From positions 1 to 22,245 of the forward strand of contig DATLYH010000198.1 in NCBI GenBank assembly GCA_035575035.1: a stretch of DNA of 22,245 nucleotides. Direction: 5' to 3'. This DNA is from DATLYH01 sp035575035. GTDB taxonomy: Bacteria > Planctomycetota > Planctomycetia > Gemmatales > Gemmataceae. Below the pieces are notes generated by a model. It was given only the letters and a program-made list of their open reading frames with translations, did not search any database and was not told the DNA's origin. Positions 7,834-13,486 of this stretch are shown here, one piece after another (the stretch's first letter is position 1; the number at the start of each line of letters is the position of its first letter). Made by a program: the position numbers and the translations under genes.

Positions 7834-9036
7834 TCAACCCAGAATCCGGTCCCAGCGGGCCTTGTGATAGGCCATCTTCTGGGCCGCCGTCATCTGCCGG
7901 AAGTCCGGCTCGCCCTGCGAATAGGTCCCGTTCGCTGCGGGGACGCTCCGGGGGCTGGTCACGGCAGAGCCTGAGCGTGGCGGCAGGCTGATGATCGTGC
8001 CGTTGCCGCCGTAGCTCATCACGTTGGTCTGGAGCTTCAGGTCCTCTTCCAGCGGCCGGTGCGGGCGGATGCCGAGCTGCTGTAAGACGCCGTGGTAGGC
8101 CCGCACCGCTTCCTCAGCCGTGATCTCACCGTCGGCGATCCAGCGCAGAAAGCGGATGAAGGCGAGCTGGTTCTCGGCGTTGTTGATCTTCCGGCCGAAC
8201 AAGGCCACGCGGGCGCCGTACTTCTTCGCCTCGCTCAGCAGTTTGAAGGCATCGTAGGTCGTGCCCGCCGAGCCGCCGAGGATGCCGACGATCAGGTGCG
8301 GGTCGTAGTGGACCAACTCCTCCATGGCTTTGGGGCCGTGGTAAACCATCTTCAAAAAGAGCGGCCGGCCGGCCGACGTGACGCCTGCCAAGGTGCGAAC
8401 GATAACGTCATTGATGAACTCGGGCACCTTGCTGGCCTCGACTGCCTCCGGGCGGTTGGGGTCGAACACTTCGAGGAAATGGCGGAAGCCCTTCCGCTCC
8501 GCTTCCAGCCGGAACTCCTTGTACTGTTCCAGCGCCTCGCGATCGAGCACCGGGTCGTTATTGAAAGTAATGCTGTAGAGCCCGAGGTTGGCCCCCAGGT
8601 GCCGTTCCTCCGGTTTGCAGTCGATGTGGCCGCACTGGATGTGGTCGAGGGTAGCAGTGCGGAACGGCAGCGACGGCGATGTCGGGTATTTGCCGCCGCG
8701 GATGATGTGGATGTCGGTCGTGTCGTTGACCCGAGCGGCCGGGGTGATGGGGCTGTGGTCGAAGAGACGCTTGTGGATAGTGAGAACCTCATTAGTGCTG
8801 GCGGACATGAGCATGATGTCCACCAGCCCCTGTGCGACGATCTGTTCAATGAGGTCGCGAAACTCGGCCAGGCTGCGGTAGCGCACCTCGCCCGGATAGG
8901 CCTCGGGCGACCGGCCGGGGGCGCCGATGGCCAGGGCCATGTCAGCATCCTTGGCATCGGCGAGGATGAAGTCCTTGGCGCCGTGCGGGTCGGCGTGGAT
9001 GCGAGCCAGTTTGAGGTCGAGGGATTTTTCCATCAT
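7834..9036 (-). CDS. Class I aldolase-like TIM-barrel protein, last gene of the BMC operon
   Basis: A 400-residue protein I cannot name to function. The pattern fits a class I (DeoC/LacD/DhnA-like) beta/alpha barrel: RPLFLKMVYHG (Lys229 at the place of a Schiff-base lysine), HLIVGILGGSAGTTYDAFKL (about 247-266, phosphate-loop-like) and YGARVALFGRKINNAENQ (about 273-290, like the final phosphate-binding strand of DhnA-type aldolases). An earlier block, KDFILADAKDADMALAIGAP, is very regular. After about residue 345 there is a Ser/Pro/Gly linker, then a terminal helix FRQMTAAQKMAYHKARWDRI, arranged like a BMC encapsulation peptide. Its ATG overlaps the stop of the preceding gene (ATGA at 9033-9036), so it is translationally coupled. 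A role in phospho-sugar or aldehyde chemistry is inference; the barrel may have lost activity. Confidence 0.65.
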   Translation of the reverse strand: MMEKSLDLKLARIHADPHGAKDFILADAKDADMALAIGAPGRSPEAYPGEVRYRSLAEFRDLIEQIVAQGLVDIMLMSASTNEVLTIHKRLFDHSPITPAARVNDTTDIHIIRGGKYPTSPSLPFRTATLDHIQCGHIDCKPEERHLGANLGLYSITFNNDPVLDREALEQYKEFRLEAERKGFRHFLEVFDPNRPEAVEASKVPEFINDVIVRTLAGVTSAGRPLFLKMVYHGPKAMEELVHYDPHLIVGILGGSAGTTYDAFKLLSEAKKYGARVALFGRKINNAENQLAFIRFLRWIADGEITAEEAVRAYHGVLQQLGIRPHRPLEEDLKLQTNVMSYGGNGTIISLPPRSGSAVTSPRSVPAANGTYSQGEPDFRQMTAAQKMAYHKARWDRILG

Positions 9037-9545
9037 TGCCCACCTGCTCCGTCTTGCTTACCATGCTTCGCCTGGTGTCGCTGTCGCGCCTCCTCCACCG
9101 AGTGAGAGTTAGTGAGTTGGTGCTCGCGCCTCGACAGTTCGACCAGGTGCTGGAAGTGTCGGTGCAGTGCTTCCAATTCTTCCTCGCTGAGGTCCTCGAT
9201 GTTGATCAACCGGTTGCTCGCCCCCTTGACGGCGGCCACTAGCTCATTGAGCTTGAGCTGGATGGCGTAAGCATCGATGTTCTGCGACCGCTGGATGAGG
9301 AAGACCATCAGGAAGGTGACGATGGTCGTCCCGGTGTTGATGACGAGCTGCCACGTGTCCGAGAAGTTGAACAGCGGCCCGGTGGCCAGCCAGACAACGA
9401 CCGTGAGGACGGCGAGGGCGAAGGCCCAGGAAGTCCCCGTCCAGTGCGTGGCCAGGCGCGCGAGGTTCTCGAAGAAACCCTTCCTCGATAACAGCCTTGT
9501 GGTTCGCATAAACCTCTCCCTTCCGGCCAACGGGGTATCCGTCAT
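9033..9545 (-). CDS. Low-affinity iron permease-like (Fet4/PF04120-type) membrane protein
   Basis: A 170-residue protein. Basic residues (RTTRLLSRKGFFENLARLAT) precede two hydrophobic segments, WAFALAVLTVVVWLATG (about 46-62) and a second around VINTGTTIVTFLMVFLIQRS (about 75-94), followed by QNIDAYAIQLKLNELVAAV. That arrangement and the IQRSQNxDxxAxxxKLxEL block are characteristic of the bacterial low-affinity iron permease family. The soluble C-terminal tail is helical, charged and His-rich (LHRHFQHLVELSRREHQ). The start at 9545 overlaps the stop of the dehydrogenase gene (ATGA), and its own stop overlaps the next start, so all three genes are translationally coupled. A real iron-transport role is not established for short bacterial members. 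An upstream in-frame extension to 10166 is an artefact of overlapping the dehydrogenase gene. Confidence 0.8.
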   Translation of the reverse strand: MTDTPLAGRERFMRTTRLLSRKGFFENLARLATHWTGTSWAFALAVLTVVVWLATGPLFNFSDTWQLVINTGTTIVTFLMVFLIQRSQNIDAYAIQLKLNELVAAVKGASNRLINIEDLSEEELEALHRHFQHLVELSRREHQLTNSHSVEEARQRHQAKHGKQDGAGGQ

Positions 9546-10573
9546 CGGACCTTCTGCCAAGCGGCTCTGGGGATGATGCGTCCACCCCATGCGGCAGCCG
9601 GTTTGGTACCAGAAGGAGCCGAGGCGCCGCGGTCTGTCGTCCCGATGCGTGCTTCCACCTGGTCGATGATCTCGCGGAGGACGCGGGCCGATTGCTGAAG
9701 GCCGAGCCGTTCCTTCGCCGTCAGCGGCAGCTCGATCTGCTGGCGGACGCCACCGCAGCCGATCACCGTCGGCACCGACAGACACACATCGCGGATGCCG
9801 TAGAGCCCCTGTTGCAGCGTGCTCACCGGCAGCACCTTCCGGCTGTCGAGGATCAGGGCGTGGACCACCTCGCGGATCGATAGACCGACCGCGAAGCCCG
9901 AGCCGCCTTTCAATTTGATCATGGTGGCGCCGGCAGTTCTGGTCTCCTCGAACACTTCCCGTTGCAGGTTCGGGCCGAAGCCAGGCCATTGCTCCAGTGG
10001 CAGACCGGCGGCAGTGGCGCTGGACCAGATCGGCACCATGCTGTCGCCGTGCTCGCCGAGGATCAGGGCCTGCACCTGGGTCGGTGGCACTTGCAGCCGG
10101 CGGGCCAGGTAGCCGCGGAAGCGCACCGTGTCGAGCAGGGTGCCCAGGCCGATGACCCGCTGCCACGGCAGCCCCGAACGCTGCACCGCGAGATAGGTCA
10201 ACACATCGACCGGGTTGCTGACCACCACGAGATAGGAATTCTCCTTCAGTCCCACCGCTCTGGTCTGATCGAGAATGCTCAGGAAGAGATCGACATTGCG
10301 GTTGATCAAGTCGAGCCGGCTTTCGTCCGGCTTGCGGCGCAGGCCGGCGGTAATGACTACCACGTCGCTGGTGGCGACCTCCGCCATATCGCCGGCACTG
10401 ACGCGCTGGTCGGCGGCCAAGCTGGCACCGTGCAGTAACTCGGTGGCATGGCCCAAAGCCATGTCTTTGTTGGCGTCAATAAGACAGATGTGGCCGGCGA
10501 CGCCGCCGCACTGCAACGCATAAGCTGCACTGCTGCCGACCAGTCCGCCGCCGCCGATGATGCTGACTTTCAT
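9542..10573 (-). CDS. L-lactate/malate dehydrogenase family NAD-dependent enzyme in the BMC operon
   Basis: A 343-residue LDH/MDH-superfamily oxidoreductase. MKVSIIGGGGLVGSSAAYAL is the Rossmann loop, LIDANKDMALGHATEL carries the NAD-binding Asp, VSNPVDVLTY is the conserved strand, LGTLLDTVRFRGYLA carries the catalytic Asp/Arg region, and LGEHGDSMVPIW holds the catalytic His. In the specificity loop (AGLRRKPDESRLDL) the position that is Gln102 in lactate dehydrogenases is Arg, as in malate dehydrogenases. The last 30 or so residues (after EARIGTTDRG) extend beyond the usual family end and finish in GGRIIPRAAWQKVR. The start at 10573 has GGAG 8 bases upstream, overlapping the end of the PIN frame. 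Within the BMC scheme it may reoxidise NADH made by the aldehyde dehydrogenase; the true substrate is uncertain. Confidence 0.85.
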   Translation of the reverse strand: MKVSIIGGGGLVGSSAAYALQCGGVAGHICLIDANKDMALGHATELLHGASLAADQRVSAGDMAEVATSDVVVITAGLRRKPDESRLDLINRNVDLFLSILDQTRAVGLKENSYLVVVSNPVDVLTYLAVQRSGLPWQRVIGLGTLLDTVRFRGYLARRLQVPPTQVQALILGEHGDSMVPIWSSATAAGLPLEQWPGFGPNLQREVFEETRTAGATMIKLKGGSGFAVGLSIREVVHALILDSRKVLPVSTLQQGLYGIRDVCLSVPTVIGCGGVRQQIELPLTAKERLGLQQSARVLREIIDQVEARIGTTDRGASAPSGTKPAAAWGGRIIPRAAWQKVR

Positions 10574-10587
10574 GGAAAACTCCGGGA

Positions 10588-11010
10588 TCAGCCGACCCAA
10601 TCTTCGACTTTCAAGCCCTCAATTTGCTTAAAGTCGCGCAAATTCCGGGAGAGCAAGGTTGCGTTCTGGACCAACACTAAGGCTGCAATCTTGAGGTCCA
10701 TACTGCCTAGCCGGCGGTGGGCCTTCCTCAACGCCTGGAATCGTGCTGCGGCTGCTTCATCAAATCCTAGTACCTTCGTATCACAATAAAACCGGAGATG
10801 CCGTCCAAGCCGGCGGTACAACTCGACCTGCTTGGCGGCACTCAGCGAGCTGCTCAGGGCACCAAGCCAGCCACGTGTCTATTCTTCGTAGGAGATCATC
10901 GTGACAGCCAGCTCGTGCCCCGAAGCGACGAGTCGCTCCCGCAGCTTCTCGGCTCGTGCTGTGCCCTCCCAAAGGAGCACACTAACATGATCCGTATCGA
11001 GCACGAGCAT
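10588..11010 (-). pseudogene. PIN-domain (VapC-type) toxin interrupted by an in-frame amber codon
   Basis: Read straight through from the ATG at 11010, this is a full-length 140-codon PIN RNase. MLVLDTDHVSVLLW carries Asp5 and Asp7, VTMISYEE gives Glu42/Glu43, RRLGSMDLKIAALVL gives Asp105, and LLSRNLRDFKQIEGLKVEDW is the canonical ending with Asn123/Asp126. Codon 44 is TAG (10879-10881 on the plus strand reads CTA), inside SYEE-stop-TRGWLGAL. Close relatives have Gln at this place (typical EEQxRGWL), so one C-to-T change from CAG explains it. There is no frameshift and no other stop, so the loss is recent or the codon is read through. The start lies 3 bases after the stop of the antitoxin-like gene. 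Ordinary translation yields a 43-residue fragment without the catalytic C-terminal half. Confidence 0.85.
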
Positions 11011-11013
11011 GGC

Positions 11014-11250
11014 TCATTTGCTTTTCTTTCGGGCCTTTTTCTGGGGACGCGGACGCAGCGACTCTCTGTACTTACGACCGAGGCGCATAGCCTCTTCATA
11101 ATAGGGGTCGCCACGAAACGCCCCGAACCATTTCTCCAACCAGGACCGCTTGTCCTCTGCTTCCGCGCGAGCTTTCAAGCGTGCCACCTCGGCTTCGAGC
11201 TCCGTTACGCGCGCTTCAAGTTGTGCGAGTGTCATGGTAACTTTCTTCAT
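11014..11250 (-). CDS. Antitoxin-like coiled-coil protein partnered with a PIN toxin
   Basis: A 78-residue protein. The first 35 or so residues form a heptad-like coiled coil (LAQLEARVTELEAEVARLKA). This is followed by SWLEKWFGAFRGDPYYEEAM and LGRKYRESLRPRP, the pattern of small proteins encoded just upstream of PIN toxins, and a Lys-rich end KKARKKSK. It lies directly upstream of the PIN frame on the same strand, with the toxin ATG 3 bases after this stop, the usual antitoxin-toxin order. I start it at the ATG at 11250; ATGs at 11235 and 11283 are alternatives and none has a strong ribosome binding site. By family it would bind and inhibit the PIN nuclease and may autoregulate the pair; a DNA-binding domain is not obvious. 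It sits about 45 bp after the aldolase gene, inside the BMC operon. Confidence 0.72.
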   Translation of the reverse strand: MKKVTMTLAQLEARVTELEAEVARLKARAEAEDKRSWLEKWFGAFRGDPYYEEAMRLGRKYRESLRPRPQKKARKKSK

Positions 11251-11295
11251 TTCAGAGGGATTGGGATTGCGACCCGCGAGCACCTCAGGACCATG

Positions 11296-12141
11296 TTACC
11301 CATCTGTCCCGGCCAGTGTCGCTAGGACTTGGTCTGTGATGGTGCGCACCAGCGACTCCATATCGGGCATGGCAGTGACGGGTCCATTCTTCCTCGCCGG
11401 GCCATCGCAGTGGCAGACCTCCCGCGTCGGCTCCGCATAGCCGCGGCCGAATTCCGTATTGCTGCACAGATCGCAGTTCTCCCCCTGGTAGAAGCGGATG
11501 TCGTCATAGCCGAGGCGCTTCTTCAGGTCGAGCAGTTCCTTGGTCTGTTGCGGAGTGAAGTAATTGACATTGCCCAGCTGCTTGGCCAGGATCAAAATCC
11601 GGCAGTAAGCATCAATAATCTCACTGTTCCAGTAGGCCTTCTCCAGGTCGGGGCCGAAGGTGACCGTGCCGTGATTGGCCAGGATAATGGTGTTGCTCGC
11701 CTTGAGGTGGGGCACGATGGTGTCGGCGAACTTCTGCGTGCCGGGCGTCTCATAGACGGCAGTCGGCACCTCGCCAAGGAAAACCTCGACTTCGGGAAGG
11801 ACGCACTGAGGGATCGGGATGCCGGCAACGGCAAAGGCGGTGGCGTGCGGCGGATGGCAGTGGACGACGGCATTGACGTCGGGCCGATGCTTGTAGACGG
11901 CCAGGTGGAGCAGAATCTCGCTGGAGCGCTTGCGGAGGCCGCGAAGCTGTTTTCCCTCGTAATCCACCACACACATGTCCTCGGGCTTCATGAAGCCCTT
12001 GGATATCATCGTTGGCGTGCAGAGGATTTCCTTATCATTGAGACGGACGGAGATATTACCGTCGTTAGCCGCCGCGAAGCCACGATTGTATACGCGCCGG
12101 CCAATCTCACAGATTTGTTCTCTCAGTTTGTATTCGTTCAT
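11296..12141 (-). CDS. Class II aldolase (L-fuculose/L-rhamnulose-phosphate aldolase type) of the PVM microcompartment
   Basis: A 281-residue zinc aldolase of the fuculose-phosphate aldolase/AraD group, expected to split a deoxyketose-1-phosphate into DHAP and lactaldehyde. Zinc ligands are His94, His96 (VVHCHPPHA) and His157 (LANHGTV); the catalytic acid/base is Glu75 (RSSEILLH); FAAANDGNISVRL is the conserved N-terminal loop. The tail differs from housekeeping aldolases. A Cys cluster (Cys223, Cys226, Cys243, Cys245) is followed by a linker and a terminal amphipathic helix MESLVRTITDQVLATL (261-276), a clear encapsulation-peptide candidate. The ribosome binding site GGAGGAGTGAG sits just upstream and can pair with CCTCC next to the start codon. 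PVM microcompartments are known to use such an aldolase for plant and algal deoxysugars. The sugar cannot be decided from sequence alone. Confidence 0.9.
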   Translation of the reverse strand: MNEYKLREQICEIGRRVYNRGFAAANDGNISVRLNDKEILCTPTMISKGFMKPEDMCVVDYEGKQLRGLRKRSSEILLHLAVYKHRPDVNAVVHCHPPHATAFAVAGIPIPQCVLPEVEVFLGEVPTAVYETPGTQKFADTIVPHLKASNTIILANHGTVTFGPDLEKAYWNSEIIDAYCRILILAKQLGNVNYFTPQQTKELLDLKKRLGYDDIRFYQGENCDLCSNTEFGRGYAEPTREVCHCDGPARKNGPVTAMPDMESLVRTITDQVLATLAGTDG

Positions 12142-12230
12142 GGGAGGCTCACTCCTCCGCGAGCAGGTTGTCCAATCTGTAAGGGCATTCCGCAGGAAAC
12201 CGCCTCAGCTTCGTTCGCGATGTCTTCCTC

Positions 12231-12518
12231 CTATTGATCTTGGATCACAAGCCGATCCAGGATGCACGCACAATACGCATCCACCGGCTTCTTGTCCGGC
12301 AAGAACGGCACCGCTGCCTCGCCCCCCTCGCTGAAGCCAATGCGGCTACCGAGGCCGGCACCGAGATTGTCGAAGATCACCACGTCCTCACCGTCGGGCG
12401 GCAGGCCCTGCTCCAGCGCCTGCAAACTGAACGGCACACCGATGACCCAGCGGAAGCCGGCCACGCTCGGGTGCATCCGGGAGAGGGTCACGGTGCCGAT
12501 CACTTCAGCGATGCGCAT
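12231..12518 (-). CDS. BMC-P shell vertex protein (EutN/CcmL family), third copy
   Basis: A 95-residue pentamer-forming shell protein that caps the vertices of the polyhedral compartment. MRIAEVIGTVTLSRMHPSVAGF is the N-terminal EutN/CcmL strand-loop, LGAGLGSRIGFSEG is the conserved central turn, and PVDAYCACILDRLVI is the closing strand, here ending with Cys-Ala-Cys in place of the more usual ATIVGIVD. The start overlaps the end of the RpiB-like gene by 14 bases, so the two are coupled. Among the three BMC-P proteins here it is the one with the longest central loop (FSLQALEQGLPPDGED). PVM loci characteristically carry three BMC-P genes. Confidence 0.88.
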   Translation of the reverse strand: MRIAEVIGTVTLSRMHPSVAGFRWVIGVPFSLQALEQGLPPDGEDVVIFDNLGAGLGSRIGFSEGGEAAVPFLPDKKPVDAYCACILDRLVIQDQ

Positions 12519-13161
12519 GGCCGTCTAGCTCCCGCAGAATGCACGCCACGCCCGGCGGACAGGCCGTTGCCGTCGTGCCGAGGGTGCGAAGGATCTGCCG
12601 CAACTCGAAGAATGTCCGCCCCGGCATCTCCACGGCGACCAGGTTGGCCCCAAGTGTCCGCATCGCCCGCGCTGCCTGGGCCGCCGTGATCACGGCCACA
12701 GCCCGCAGCCCCGCCAGCTTGTTGGCGACGCAACAGACCAGTCCAGGGTCCTGGCAGAACACCACGCCGCCGGCACACACGCCCCGGGCCACGCACTCCG
12801 CCACCGCCTTTGCCCATCGACAGCCATCCGTCTCGTTCTCCACCCGCAGCTCCTTGAGCCGGAGCCCGTCGCGCTCCAGCGACTGCACGGCGCTGGCGAC
12901 CAGGGGGTGCGGCCGCTCCTGGGCGTAACCCCAGACCGCTGACGGGACAGCCGGCTCCGCAATGGGCTGGCGCGTGATGCGGACGCCGTTGGCCCGAAGT
13001 TGCTCGGCCGCCAGAGGAGTGACGATGGTTCGCGGTGCCAGCACCAACTCGCGCTGCCCGTTCAGGCGGCCGCGCAGGTCGTCGGCAGTCAGCACGCGCC
13101 CCGACCAGCGCAGCACGGGGCCATCGCTCCCGGTATTCGCCCGCTGATCACTGACACTCAT
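12505..13161 (-). CDS. RpiB/LacAB-like protein of PVM-type BMC loci, function unknown
   Basis: A 218-residue protein. The C-terminal half (about 85-205) resembles the RpiB/LacA/LacB sugar-phosphate isomerase fold: HPLVASAVQSLERDGL near the start, DPGLVCCVANKLAGLRAVAV at the position where RpiB has its GxxxxxANKxxGIRA substrate loop, and GANLVAVEMPGRTFFELRQI where RpiB has its NxLALGxR block. The N-terminal portion (LRWSGRVLTADDLRGRL, then VTPLAAEQLRANGVRI) is like the N-terminal segment of proteins associated with EutT/EutQ-type BMC genes. The RpiB catalytic Cys/His arrangement is not clearly retained, although GLVCCVAN has two Cys. The ATG overlaps the stop of the preceding BMC-P gene (ATGA at 13158-13161), and its end overlaps the next BMC-P. 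It may isomerise a phosphosugar or have another role; I cannot decide. Confidence 0.68.
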   Translation of the reverse strand: MSVSDQRANTGSDGPVLRWSGRVLTADDLRGRLNGQRELVLAPRTIVTPLAAEQLRANGVRITRQPIAEPAVPSAVWGYAQERPHPLVASAVQSLERDGLRLKELRVENETDGCRWAKAVAECVARGVCAGGVVFCQDPGLVCCVANKLAGLRAVAVITAAQAARAMRTLGANLVAVEMPGRTFFELRQILRTLGTTATACPPGVACILRELDGHAHR

Positions 13162-13415
13162 ATGTCACAGATTCCCAGAACCATCCAGCGCACCGGAGAG
13201 GTCTTTGACCCGACCAGTTCTCGCGCGCCGGCACCGTCGTTGGATACGATCACCCGGTCGGCGCTGGCTGCGCCAAGGCTGTCAATCGCCAGGAGCGGCT
13301 CGCCATCCGCCTTGCCGTCGATGGTCAGCGGCTGCACGACAAGCAGCCGCCAGCCGTGCAGGCTGGGGTGTTTCACTGTGGCCACTGCCTGTCCCACTAC
13401 GCGCGCAATTTGCAT
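13158..13415 (-). CDS. BMC-P shell vertex protein (EutN/CcmL family), second copy
   Basis: An 85-residue pentameric shell protein, the shortest of the three. MQIARVVGQAVATVKHPSLHGWRLLVVQPL is the N-terminal barrel part, LLAIDSLGAASADRVIVSNDGAGARELVG is the conserved central section (typical xxVDxxGAGxGExVLVxxGSSAR), and the tail PVRWMVLGICDI closes the barrel. The ATG at 13415 has GGGAG about 8 bases upstream (coding strand TAAGGGAGTTATGC). It lies 71 bp downstream of the aldehyde dehydrogenase, with a perfect 18-bp hairpin in the gap. Its stop overlaps the start of the RpiB-like gene, so the two are coupled. Confidence 0.9.
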   Translation of the reverse strand: MQIARVVGQAVATVKHPSLHGWRLLVVQPLTIDGKADGEPLLAIDSLGAASADRVIVSNDGAGARELVGSKTSPVRWMVLGICDI

Positions 13416-13432
13416 AACTCCCTTATCATCCT

Positions 13433-13476
13433 GCCGCTTGCGGCTTAGCGCCCGCCCTCGCTAAGCCGCAAGCGGC
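13433..13476. repeat. Perfect 18-bp intercistronic hairpin between the dehydrogenase and BMC-P genes
   Basis: GCCGCTTGCGGCTTAGCG (13433-13450) and its exact complement at 13459-13476 flank an 8-base loop. On the minus strand no T-run follows, so it is unlikely to be a simple terminator. It probably blocks 3' exonucleases or sets the ratio of upstream to downstream transcript. The adjacent GCGGCTAA (13472-13479) recurs at 15106-15113 and 17076-17083. Confidence 0.9.
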
Positions 13477-13486
13477 TAATGTCGAA

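Noticed and set aside
8092..9105. Plus-strand 337-codon frame opposite the barrel protein
   Set aside because: It is the antisense of a well-supported coding gene and shows no family motif.
9546..10166. N-terminal extension of the Fet4-like protein frame
   Set aside because: It overlaps the dehydrogenase gene fully, has no motif, and the ATG at 9545 is coupled to the dehydrogenase stop.
11329..12237. Plus-strand 302-codon frame opposite the aldolase
   Set aside because: Antisense shadow; the minus-strand frame carries complete aldolase motifs.
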